A stretch of DNA of 64,000 nucleotides, from the NCBI GenBank assembly GCA_964243985.1, contig CAXTHJ010000004.1, positions 28,176 to 92,175 on the forward strand, read 5' to 3'. Positions 34,537 to 43,146 of this stretch are shown here, piece by piece; position 1 is the first letter of the stretch; each line of letters begins with the position of its first letter. The position numbers were made by a program, and so were the translations under genes. This DNA is from CAIOYC01 sp964243985. Its GTDB lineage: Bacteria; Pseudomonadota; Alphaproteobacteria; Caulobacterales; Caulobacteraceae. The notes beneath the pieces were generated by a model. That model saw only the letters and a program-made list of their open reading frames with translations. It was not told the origin of the DNA and ran no database searches.

Positions 34537-36525
34537 ATGGCAAGTCCCCCTTTAAGTTACACACGCCGGCCGTTGCTATTGGCTGCCGCAGGATCAGTCG
34601 GATTGGACGCCCTCCATGCCCCTCCTGTCTGTGCGGCCACGGCAAAAAATCAGGATTCACGAGCGGTAGGACTATTTGTCGAACTTGGCTCACTTCAACT
34701 AGAAGCTGAAGTTAGCGAATTGTGGACGATGGGATATAAAAAAGTTGGAGAGGGGGGCGCTCGCTACGTCCTTTCGTCAAAAACGGGCGCAACTCTTTAT
34801 CGAGCCCAATTGGCTGACGGCCGATGGTTTGAGTTATCTGAACCTCAGATATTCGTGGAGATGTTTGGAGCCATAGGCGGCGACGCTGCGCACGATGATC
34901 AACCCGCCATACAAGCGGCCATTGATTATAATGAGGAATATCGCAGTGGCGTGGTGTGGTGCGTATCCGGGCGCGTCTATTACCTCAGTAAAACCATAAC
35001 CGTGAACCCGACTCGAACTTCTATTGAAGGGCTATCGGCCATTTGGGATTTTCGGCTGATGCCTGTGGAAGCTATGGATCGGCCGAAAGTTCCTGAAAAG
35101 GGCCCCGCTACGGATGCGGACCGTCAGGCGGCTTGCGTGTTAATTTGCGATCCACCGAGCCCACAAGGAACTCAATATGGTCAGGACAGCCATTATTGTC
35201 GCGGTTTGAAGGTTATCGGGCCGGCCTCGCAACCAGCCTCAGCGGACGGATTTTATTTTGACACCGCAACCGCAGCGTTTTCCAGCCGCTGGACTTTCTA
35301 CAACGTTGAGGCAGTGCAAAACCTCGCCCGAGGGCTCGTACTACGAAATCGCAGCTATCTCGCGAAATTCTATGCGTGCGCTTTTGGCGGCGCAGAGGCG
35401 GGGGTGGAGTTTATTCGCGGCGAAGACGCAGGAGAAAATTTCAGCTTCTTTGGTGGCTTTATGGGAAGCAATGGGGGCGCCGCTTTAAAGAATAACGGGG
35501 GTGAATTTTATCTATTCGGCGTTTCCATGGATTTTCCAAAATCTTTCATAGATCAGTCTGCTGGGCAGACCCATTGCTTCGGCTGTCATTTCGAGACCAA
35601 TCCGGGTGCGCTGTCCACGCGCAGGCCGTTCGACATCGGGGGCGAGCTTTACATCAACGGCGGGCAGATCATGGGCGGGGCCGCCCTGGACGGGTCGCCT
35701 ATTCCCTATGACTGCTTCTTCCATACCCGCACCAACACCTCGCGGGTCATCCTCAGCAACGTCTGGGGCTATAATTGGCAGGGCGGCGATCATGTGATCT
35801 GCGGCGGTCCCGGCCGGATCGTCATCGACCGGCTTCTGGGCGGCTGGAACTGGAACATCCCCGGCATCATCAAGCGGGATGCGATCCACAGCTTGGCTGG
35901 GAAGGCGGGGCTTTTTGAGGATAAGGAGGCGAACCTCGATCTTTGGGTGAGCGGGCAGGGGGCGCCCACCCGCGAAAGCCGCGCGCGGGTGGTGTGGGAC
36001 GGCCACGACCATGCCGCCGCTGCAGCGCCCGCGACCCGCTTCCTGTCCGCGGAACGGTCGGATAAGGCGGCTCACAGCGGGTCGGGCAGCCTGGCGATCG
36101 TCAAGGCCGGATTTGGCCATGGGTCTGGGGCGGACGTGAGCGTGCTGATCGCCTTTCCCCCGGGTGGCGGCCATCTCAGGTCCTGCGAGTTCTGGGTGAA
36201 GCCCGTGGTCGCCCAGCCGAGCGCGCTCACGGCCCCCCTGTTCACACAACTGCTGTGGGCCAGCGTCATCGGACGAGACGGCTTTGGCGTGCCGCAGTTC
36301 GGCGAAACCCACTATACGGGCGAGGCGAAGCTAACCGTGGATTGCAGCCGCACCGACCATCCCTGGTCGCGCCTGGCCTATGGCGACCCCATCTACACCG
36401 ATCCTTCAGATCCCCTGGGCGGCTACGCCCCCGCCTGGGCCACCCACCTTCTCTTGCGGATCAACCTTGTCAGCCTGCCGCCGATGACACTGTATTTGGA
36501 CGATTTGCATGTGTTTGCGGTGTGA
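34537..36525 (+). CDS. Exported parallel beta-helix protein (pectate-lyase-fold, possible polysaccharide-modifying enzyme)
   Basis: 662 residues. The start MASPPLSYTRRPLLLAAAGS has a twin-Arg followed by a hydrophobic stretch, a likely Tat signal. The motif FGAIGGDAAHDDQPAIQAAI near residue 110 is the standard N-terminal turn of the pectate_lyase_3/tailspike beta-helix fold, followed by irregular beta repeats to about 470 and a jelly-roll-like C-terminal module (about 490-660, LRSCEFWVKP). It may cut or bind the polysaccharide made by the neighbours. Base composition changes inside the gene: AT-richer to about 35590, GC-rich after. This suggests recombination within the gene. Confidence 0.75.
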   Translation: MASPPLSYTRRPLLLAAAGSVGLDALHAPPVCAATAKNQDSRAVGLFVELGSLQLEAEVSELWTMGYKKVGEGGARYVLSSKTGATLYRAQLADGRWFELSEPQIFVEMFGAIGGDAAHDDQPAIQAAIDYNEEYRSGVVWCVSGRVYYLSKTITVNPTRTSIEGLSAIWDFRLMPVEAMDRPKVPEKGPATDADRQAACVLICDPPSPQGTQYGQDSHYCRGLKVIGPASQPASADGFYFDTATAAFSSRWTFYNVEAVQNLARGLVLRNRSYLAKFYACAFGGAEAGVEFIRGEDAGENFSFFGGFMGSNGGAALKNNGGEFYLFGVSMDFPKSFIDQSAGQTHCFGCHFETNPGALSTRRPFDIGGELYINGGQIMGGAALDGSPIPYDCFFHTRTNTSRVILSNVWGYNWQGGDHVICGGPGRIVIDRLLGGWNWNIPGIIKRDAIHSLAGKAGLFEDKEANLDLWVSGQGAPTRESRARVVWDGHDHAAAAAPATRFLSAERSDKAAHSGSGSLAIVKAGFGHGSGADVSVLIAFPPGGGHLRSCEFWVKPVVAQPSALTAPLFTQLLWASVIGRDGFGVPQFGETHYTGEAKLTVDCSRTDHPWSRLAYGDPIYTDPSDPLGGYAPAWATHLLLRINLVSLPPMTLYLDDLHVFAV

Positions 36526-36541
36526 ATTTGCTCGCGCAAAT

Positions 36542-37719
36542 TTAGCTAACAGGAAGGGTCTTAGACAGTCTCATACTGGCTAATCGCGCAAGTCCAAAAT
36601 TTATCAGCCTGTCGCACAATTGTCGAAATGACGGTTCTATGTATGTCGCAACAGCTGCACTGATTATGAGCGCTATGGCAATGCCTGATATCCAGGCTTC
36701 CAAAGTTGAAGAGCCTAATCGAGTAGCTACATAGATGGTACCAAAAGCCAACACCACATGCATTAAATAGAGTGGGTATGTCATAGAACCAAGGTATTTT
36801 ACAATTCCCGTTGCCCTTGAATTTAAATTCCTATGAAGGAAATCATTCCAGCGGAGTGATAGCGCCAACAATATAATAGCCGATATCCAAATTACATATG
36901 GAACAGTGGGGTTGGTATAAACATGCAAAGTAAGAGCGGAGGCTTTGACAGAAAAATTTATCTCTGCCCACGCGCTCGCCAGTATTATTGGAAATGTGAA
37001 TAATTTTCTAAATTTATTTGGCGGTCGATATAGGGACATCCCTGTAGCGAAATATATTCCATGATGTAGGAGGAGCAAGTCCAGCCGGTGATTGAAAGGA
37101 AGCGCTTCCATTAGGGTTCGTGCAGGGCTCGATTTCGGCAAAAATTCAAAAGCCGCGTAAGCCATCCAAAAACCGCCGCTGGCGATGACTAAAGCGTCGC
37201 GCGTTAAACCAGCCATTCGGGGGCTTCTACCAACACAGATGACGCCTATAACACAATAAAAGGCAATCTCGATCGGGAGCGTCCAATAAACACCATCAAT
37301 CCAAGGGCCAACTGGTGAGATGATCATTGATCCGAGCCAGCCAACAAAAACGCTGGAGGGACGTTCCGCTAAGGTCGGAACACCAACAAATAGCAGATGG
37401 TTGCGCAAAGCCACACCGTAGGCCAGAGGCGCAGAAATCGCGATCTTAGGTAACTAATTAAAGTTCTACCATCCGATGAAAACGCAATTACGTATCCTGA
37501 AATAACAAAGAAAATTTCAACGCCAATCCATCCATATTTTGTAAAATAGCCCGTATAAGAGTAAAGTTTGAGTGCTTGAAATCCGTCTATTTTGTAGTGA
37601 CCCGGTGATATCAAACAGAATGCGCCTAAATGAAAGGCGAACACCAAAATTGCGGCAATAAATCGAAGGGCGTCTATGCCAATGATATGACGATGGTTCT
37701 GCGCCGTTCCGATTTCCAT
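36542..37719 (-). pseudogene. Acyltransferase-3 family protein, frameshifted
   Basis: Two overlapping frames together make a standard about 392-residue membrane O-acyltransferase. The 5' part (37719 to 37369) begins with the family's IDALRFIAAILVFAFH and contains VEIFFVISGYVI and SRFLRLWPTVW. The 3' part (from about 37414) continues with DGVYWTLPIEIAFY and the later membrane helices. The frames switch around 37375-37410, where the total length is one base short of a multiple of three, so a one-base deletion (or sequencing error) breaks the gene. The intact protein would acetylate or acylate glycan hydroxyls. Confidence 0.85.
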
Positions 37720-37748
37720 TTCACCGCTTCCCCCACCTAGTGCACGCG

Positions 37749-37762
37749 GTGTCGGCCGACAC
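37749..37762. repeat. Perfect 14-bp palindrome
   Basis: GTGTCGGCCGACAC reads the same on both strands, 30-43 bases upstream of the acyltransferase start. It is a candidate operator for a dimeric regulator or simply a short hairpin. No second copy was seen in the window. Confidence 0.5.
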
Positions 37763-37912
37763 TGCGTCTATGTGACACTCCGGCCAAAAAATCAGGCCGT
37801 TTTACTTTAGGCGTAAGTGCGCTTCCGAACTAAGTGTGCTACGCCAAATAGGTGTCGCATGTTTACTTTATACAGAATGCGATTTCCGTCACTTGGGCGT
37901 CGTGAAATTTTC

Positions 37913-39031
37913 CTATTTATAAGTCGCCACCAAATCCAGCAGCTGAGCAGCGCTCCTCGCCCAAGTGAAGGTGCTGGCGTGCGTTCTGGCCGCCGCGCCC
38001 GCCGCGGCCCGCGCTGCGGGATCGCCGATAAATGGGGCGATGGCGCTGACCCAGGCGTCCGGATCGTGGGCGTCCGCATAGACGGCGGCGTCGCCGCAGA
38101 CTTCCGGCAAGGCGCCGCACGGGGCGACCACGGCGGGGCAGCCCAGGATCATGGCTTCCATCGGCGGCAGGCCGAACCCCTCTGTGGTGGAGGGAAAGGC
38201 CAGGCAGGCGGCGTCTTCCAACAGCGCCCGCAAAGCCTCGTCGCTCACCCGGCCCGCGAAGACGGCGTTGGAGGGGCAGGGGTGGCCCGCAGCCTCAAAG
38301 TCCGTCGCCGTCGCGCCGCCCACCAGCACCAGCTTGGCGTCGGCGAGGCGCGGATCGGTGAAGGCCGCCAGCAGCACGCCGATGTTCTTGTGCGCCTGAG
38401 TGGTGGCCACGGCCACGGCATAGCGGCCCGGCCCCAGCTCCAGCCGCTCAGTGGCGCTCTCATCGGCGACGACCCGCAGCATATGGTCGACGCCGTTATG
38501 GATCACGGTGATCTTGTGAGGGGGCGCCACCCCATATTTCACGAGCATAGCCTTTGAATAGGCGGAAACGGTCAGCACACGCACCGCCCGACGGGCCATG
38601 ACCGGCTGAATGAACTTGTAAAAGGCGACGAAGGCCCTGGAGTAGGACTGGGGAGAGATGTGCACCTGGGCGTCGTGGATCATCAAGACGCCAGGCCGCC
38701 AGACCGGCGCCAGATTGCACAGATTCACCACCAGACGCCCCTGGGCGAAAAGGGGGAGGGAGAGTTGTTCCCAGAGGTAACCCGAAAAGCGCCCTGCCTG
38801 GGCCGAAACGATGCGCTCGAACCGATCCGGTCCAGCCACCCCCGGTGGCGTGGCGAGCGTGACGTTTAAGTCGGGTGCGCCCACGGCGGCGCTTGAAAGC
38901 TGGGCGTCGACAGCCCGCAACAGTTCGCCCGCGACCTTCTGCACGCCTGAGGGGTTCGCGCCCAAAAAACGACCGTTGACGACGATGGTCCTCCCGAGCC
39001 GCGGCGCTTTAGAGGACGCTGTTCGCCTCAC
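37913..39031 (-). CDS. Glycosyltransferase, GT-B fold (GT4-like)
   Basis: 372 residues from a GTG at 39031, which overlaps the preceding stop as GTGA; the longer frame to 39127 adds residues without homology. The N-terminal domain starts TIVVNGRFLGANPSGVQKVA. The C-terminal GT4 domain has VIHNGVDH, TTQAHKNI and the EGFGLPPMEAM motif that holds the donor. It transfers a sugar from a nucleotide donor to the growing lipid-linked oligosaccharide in the cytoplasm. It is the last gene of a run of eight minus-strand genes starting at 47081. The gene is markedly GC-richer than neighbours at 36.5 and 42 kb. Confidence 0.88.
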   Translation of the reverse strand: MRRTASSKAPRLGRTIVVNGRFLGANPSGVQKVAGELLRAVDAQLSSAAVGAPDLNVTLATPPGVAGPDRFERIVSAQAGRFSGYLWEQLSLPLFAQGRLVVNLCNLAPVWRPGVLMIHDAQVHISPQSYSRAFVAFYKFIQPVMARRAVRVLTVSAYSKAMLVKYGVAPPHKITVIHNGVDHMLRVVADESATERLELGPGRYAVAVATTQAHKNIGVLLAAFTDPRLADAKLVLVGGATATDFEAAGHPCPSNAVFAGRVSDEALRALLEDAACLAFPSTTEGFGLPPMEAMILGCPAVVAPCGALPEVCGDAAVYADAHDPDAWVSAIAPFIGDPAARAAAGAAARTHASTFTWARSAAQLLDLVATYK

Positions 39032-39981
39032 CGAATGTCCAAAACTTTGCGCGGATCGGGACGGCCGGCGAACAGGCTGGCGAGCCCGAGCCAATTGCCC
39101 CGCGCACGCCCGCGTCGATCGACCCAAGGCTCGGGCCAGAGCATCTTGGCATGATTGATGATCAGATTTCTCGCCAACAGCCCAGCCGCCTTGCCGACGC
39201 CCATCGTGCCCTTCTGGACCAGATAGACGGGATTGACCACCTGAGAAAAGCCTAGACGCACGCCCGATGTCCGCCCGCGCGTCACGCCCCGATGCACCCC
39301 GGCGAAGGCGTTGGTCTTGACCATTCGCCCGCGCGGCAGCAAGCGAACGGCGAAATCCACATCCTCCTGCCAGCCATAGAGCGGCAGGTTTTCGTCGAAG
39401 CGGACGTCGTCGATGGCTGCGGCGCTGAACACCATGTTGCAGCCGTAGGCGCCGCGGACATCCCGCTCAATCCGGGGCGCGACCGGCGGAGCCTGATCGA
39501 ACTTTTTGACAATGGCGAGGGCGCGTGAATAGTCGATGCCTCCCGTTGTCACGCCATCCGCCAACACCCAGCCTGTCGCCCCTACGACATCGGGGTGATC
39601 ACGAAACAGGGTCGTCATTCCCTCAAGCGCGCGGTCACTCGGCAAATAGTCGTCGTCGAAGAAGGCGATAAGGTCGCAATCCTTCTGGACCAGATCGATG
39701 CCGCGGTTTCGCAGCACGCTCGATCCGCGCGGGCCTGCAACCAATAGAAGATCGATTCCATCGCCGAGTAAAAAGTCGAGGGCTCGGTTTCGCTGTGCCG
39801 GAAGACCCCTGGATCCCATTATGACCTGAACACCCTCGGTCAATCCGGGCGGCAGATCCGCCTCGCTCTCTACAGACAAGACAACCGTCACGGGGGGGAC
39901 GGTTTGCCGGGCCAGCAATTGCAAGAGCTGTCCCACCTCTTCCGGCCGACCCAGGGTAGCGATCACGACGGCGACACGCAT
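39028..39981 (-). CDS. Glycosyltransferase family 2
   Basis: 317 residues, GT-A fold. It starts MRVAVVIATLGRPEEVGQLL and has the metal-binding FFDDDYLPSD; acceptor-side GWQEDVDFAVRLLPRG matches the ED..D motif. Between the QRN motif and FFDDD there appear to be two similar blocks (GLPAQRNRALDFLL and GSSVLRNRGIDLVQ) where relatives usually have one, suggesting a short internal duplication. It overlaps the next gene by four bases (GTGA) and is 15 bases after the previous one. Confidence 0.87.
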   Translation of the reverse strand: MRVAVVIATLGRPEEVGQLLQLLARQTVPPVTVVLSVESEADLPPGLTEGVQVIMGSRGLPAQRNRALDFLLGDGIDLLLVAGPRGSSVLRNRGIDLVQKDCDLIAFFDDDYLPSDRALEGMTTLFRDHPDVVGATGWVLADGVTTGGIDYSRALAIVKKFDQAPPVAPRIERDVRGAYGCNMVFSAAAIDDVRFDENLPLYGWQEDVDFAVRLLPRGRMVKTNAFAGVHRGVTRGRTSGVRLGFSQVVNPVYLVQKGTMGVGKAAGLLARNLIINHAKMLWPEPWVDRRGRARGNWLGLASLFAGRPDPRKVLDIR

Positions 39982-39996
39982 GTAATGCTGAAGCCC

Positions 39997-41064
39997 CTAA
40001 GATTTCGGCAAGTTGGCGGCGGACGACCCGCGCGACAACTGCAGCAACAGGCGGGAAATCCCGCCGCGCGCCGTTTGCCCCCGCGCTAGGCCGAACGCCT
40101 TACGTACAACCCCTTTTGGGAGGAAAGCCAGGGTGAAGATCCAGCCCATCCAAACGCCGCGCCCAGCCATGCTGATGTTAGGCGCAATCCAAGCCGCCTG
40201 GACGCCCATGGCGAACAAGCCGGCCGCTGTTTCGCCGGACTGATCGAAATTCTGCGGCGCAAATCGAAAGGCCAGCAGAAGGTGCTCCATTCTTTGCAGC
40301 GTCCTGATCTCGGCGTAAGGCGTGACGGCGATCCCGCGCCGGGCGGCTTCAGCCTCGAACTGTTTCTGCAGCACCCGATCGAACGCCAGCCAACGCAAAA
40401 TGGGCGCCATATTCAGGCTGCCGCCCATTTGCGCCCAGGCGTTGGCGCCATGCACCCGATAGGCGCCCAATACAGCACCTATACTACGCACATTGCCGAA
40501 CAGCGGCGCCATCTTATTCAGATAGCCGTCAGGCGAGCGATAGACCTCCTCATGGTCTATGGGCAACAAAGCATCCAGGAACTTAGCCGAAAAAGCGTTG
40601 CCGCTGGACACTGTCCAGGGGTAGACGCCATAACAAATCGCCTGGTCGCGCACCGCTTGGGGGGTGAGATCCGCGGCGAAGTAGGGAAATGGCATATTTT
40701 GATCTACACCATCTGCGTCTATCGTATCTAGGCGATATTGGAGTTTTACATCGCCTTGCCGCCATTCCCGCAGCACAGTTTCTACACAATGGGGGTATAG
40801 CACATCGTCGGCGTCGAGAAATATACAAATCTCTCCCTTGGCAAGCGCATAACCCGCGTTCACTGCGGAGACGTGTCCGCCCGCGGGCTTGAAAACAGTG
40901 ACAATACGTTCGCCATAGGTGGAGATCATTGCGCTCGAATCGTCGGTGGAACCGTCGTCCACCACAATGACCTCGACGGGTGATGTAGTTTGCCCCAAAG
41001 CACTATCGACAGCATATCGCAAAAACCGCCCATAATTATGATTTATAACGACTATGCTAATCAT
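39997..41064 (-). CDS. Glycosyltransferase family 2
   Basis: 355 residues with the GT2 opening MISIVVINHNYGRFLRYAVD, then VIVVDDGSTDDS and the DxD motif FLDADDVLYP. The following VSSGNAFSAKFLDALLP is shared with the GT2 at 45990-47081, so the two are probably paralogues with related substrates. It is cytoplasmic, membrane-associated by family analogy, and transfers one sugar of the repeat unit. The C-terminal part has a hydrophobic stretch (GVWMGWIFTLAFLPKG). Confidence 0.87.
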   Translation of the reverse strand: MISIVVINHNYGRFLRYAVDSALGQTTSPVEVIVVDDGSTDDSSAMISTYGERIVTVFKPAGGHVSAVNAGYALAKGEICIFLDADDVLYPHCVETVLREWRQGDVKLQYRLDTIDADGVDQNMPFPYFAADLTPQAVRDQAICYGVYPWTVSSGNAFSAKFLDALLPIDHEEVYRSPDGYLNKMAPLFGNVRSIGAVLGAYRVHGANAWAQMGGSLNMAPILRWLAFDRVLQKQFEAEAARRGIAVTPYAEIRTLQRMEHLLLAFRFAPQNFDQSGETAAGLFAMGVQAAWIAPNISMAGRGVWMGWIFTLAFLPKGVVRKAFGLARGQTARGGISRLLLQLSRGSSAANLPKS

Positions 41065-41105
41065 AAACCGACGAAACTTCGCTCTAAAAATACTTTTAAA
41101 AGTTT

Positions 41106-42197
41106 TTAGGCCAAACTGCGTGATATCTCCACATGTATTCTCGCGAACGACTGAGAGTTCAATTCTCCATCTGTCATCCTCAATTGCGCTAATCGAACCA
41201 TCTCGGCGCGCAGATGGGCGTCGGCCGCCAAGTCGTCGACCGCCTGGCGCAAGGCGTCAGGAGCGCCGACCTGAACATAGCGCACCTCGCCATCTGGGAA
41301 GTAATCCCTCAGGCCGCCCGTATCTGTGCATATGACGGGCAAGCCCTGCGTCGTCGCCTCCTGAATCACCGTAATGCCCGAAGCGTGCAAATTCGGCTTC
41401 AGGGGAACGATGACAACATCAGCCCAGCGATAAAGCTCGAACAGTTCTTCGTTGGTCTTGACGCGCATGACCGATGCATTGTCGTTTAGATAACCCTTTG
41501 GCAAGCGGGTGGTCACGACGCGCAGTTCGTAGGCGCCGCGCCCCATCAGAGCTGCACGTAAGGTCGCCCAATCGCGGTGCGGGTCATTACCTATAGATAG
41601 CACCCGTGTGGGTTGGTGCGCTTTAGCGGGAACTGGCGTGATCATTCTGTCGGCGTTTATGCCGAAAAACACCCTTTCAACCTGCTTTCCGATAAAAATT
41701 TTGCGGGCCTTATCGGCGTTCATTGCCGAATGAAAGGAAAGAACATCCGCTTTTGAAAACAAGATTTTGTAAACTATTTTTTGAATAGCGTTTAGCCTAT
41801 GCCACTTGTCCATAAGCCATACGCTTTGAAGTATCGTCTTTGGAGGATTTGATCTTCCAATGAGCATGATCAGTGCGGCGACGGCTAAGGACTGGGATTC
41901 AGTGTGTGTCCAGACGACATCTGAAGAAAATATTGCCTGCCTATTTCGCCAGGCGTGGATGAAATCAAATCCGAGCAGAAGCCGTAGGCCCTGCCTAGCC
42001 GCCTTGCCGATGCGCCCCTCTCTGTGGTCCAGAGAATAATTTACGGTGCAGTTGAAGGCCTGCGCGCGGTGGTAGCCGTACGCGAAAGGCTCGTTGACCC
42101 CGATCAGCGCGCCGCTCTTCCAGCGCGCGTTCCAGCGCTCCGCGCCAAAGCCATAGGCCAGGTGCACAAAAGCGCTGACTTTCTTAGATTCATCCAC
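41106..42197 (-). CDS. Glycosyltransferase, GT-B fold
   Basis: 363 residues from a GTG at 42197 with an excellent ribosome binding site (GGGGAGGGG); an in-frame TTG lies seven codons earlier. The C-terminal half has the GT4 features VLSIGNDPHRDWATL, ADVVIVPLKPNLHASGITVIQEA (EX7E-like region with Glu) and DTGGLRDYFPDG. The N-terminal half binds the acceptor. Codon use is AT-richer than the gene at 37913, suggesting a different origin. It takes part in building the repeat unit. Confidence 0.85.
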   Translation of the reverse strand: MDESKKVSAFVHLAYGFGAERWNARWKSGALIGVNEPFAYGYHRAQAFNCTVNYSLDHREGRIGKAARQGLRLLLGFDFIHAWRNRQAIFSSDVVWTHTESQSLAVAALIMLIGRSNPPKTILQSVWLMDKWHRLNAIQKIVYKILFSKADVLSFHSAMNADKARKIFIGKQVERVFFGINADRMITPVPAKAHQPTRVLSIGNDPHRDWATLRAALMGRGAYELRVVTTRLPKGYLNDNASVMRVKTNEELFELYRWADVVIVPLKPNLHASGITVIQEATTQGLPVICTDTGGLRDYFPDGEVRYVQVGAPDALRQAVDDLAADAHLRAEMVRLAQLRMTDGELNSQSFARIHVEISRSLA

Positions 42198-42330
42198 GGA
42201 TGCCCCTCCCCGAACCAACCATAGGCGTATTTTATCATTCTTAGAGTTGCATTAAACCGGGTTGGATCATAGAGGGAGGGGCGTTTTTTCACCCGCTTGA
42301 GGCTCAAAAACTATTGTTTTGGCCGCGTTG

Positions 42331-43119
42331 CTATTCTTTAAACGCGACTTCGGTTATTCGCGGTCGTGTTATTAGCTGTATAATAGGCAAAAGATTTATT
42401 TTCCGAAATAATTTAATAAGTCTAAATTTAATGTCAATGATAAAATTGTCTAATTTGGAATTTATAGAATTATAAAATTCCACCTGAGCAATGGAGCGTT
42501 TCTTTGTTTTGACGTGAAAAATGCCATAATCAACAGTATTTGGAAGCCGCAAGGCGCGGTTTATGCCTTTGAGGCTTTCATGGAGGGGGTTGACCCACAT
42601 TATATCGGCGGTATTTCTATATATCCGCAGTTGGTCCTCAGGCGGAGATTTTATTATATCCGCTTGAGAAATATTAATCGTCGATGGGTCGATGGTCCCA
42701 TCCGACTCAATGATCTTATTAAAACGCGGTAAGATGCAGCCATCGAGATTTTCACGCTCCATCTGACCCAAAATCTCCGGCAGCCTGCTTAACAGATGGG
42801 GCGCCGGCGACTCATCGGGGTCAAGCACGAAAATGAATTCCCCCTTGCACTGGCTTTTGGTGAAATTGCGTTGTTCAGCAAAATTTCTGTTCAATGCCCT
42901 TTGAAAAAAATTTACGTGTCGCCGCTTGATCGCCCCGACCATGCACGGATTTGAAAAATCATCGACGACGACAACTTCACTGTTTTCGATCAAAAAGGGT
43001 TCAAGGGAATCCATCAATAAATTGAACTCCAATTCTTCATTGTGGGTCATTATGGCGTAGCTGAGTCTGCAGATTTTCGTCTCAAGCGACATTGCGGAAT
43101 TCACCCAATATTCATTCAA
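42331..43119 (-). CDS. Glycosyltransferase family 2
   Basis: 262 residues, clearly AT-rich. GT2 motifs: LSYAIMTHNEE near 18, VVVVDDFSNPC near 48 and the DxD motif FVLDPDESPAP near 98. The second half has IMWVNPLHESLKG near 173, as in the WaaE/KdtX-like GT2 group. A later in-frame ATG at 43092 (MSLETKICRL) is an equally good start. It sits between the flippase and the GT-B gene on the same strand. Confidence 0.85.
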   Translation of the reverse strand: MNEYWVNSAMSLETKICRLSYAIMTHNEELEFNLLMDSLEPFLIENSEVVVVDDFSNPCMVGAIKRRHVNFFQRALNRNFAEQRNFTKSQCKGEFIFVLDPDESPAPHLLSRLPEILGQMERENLDGCILPRFNKIIESDGTIDPSTINISQADIIKSPPEDQLRIYRNTADIMWVNPLHESLKGINRALRLPNTVDYGIFHVKTKKRSIAQVEFYNSINSKLDNFIIDIKFRLIKLFRKINLLPIIQLITRPRITEVAFKE

Positions 43120-43146
43120 ACGAAAATGCTTACAGGATCAATTGTT

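Noticed and set aside
37781..37803. Plus-strand hairpin with four T residues (CGGCC/GGCCG)
   Set aside because: No plus-strand gene reads into it, and on the minus strand no T-run follows the stem.
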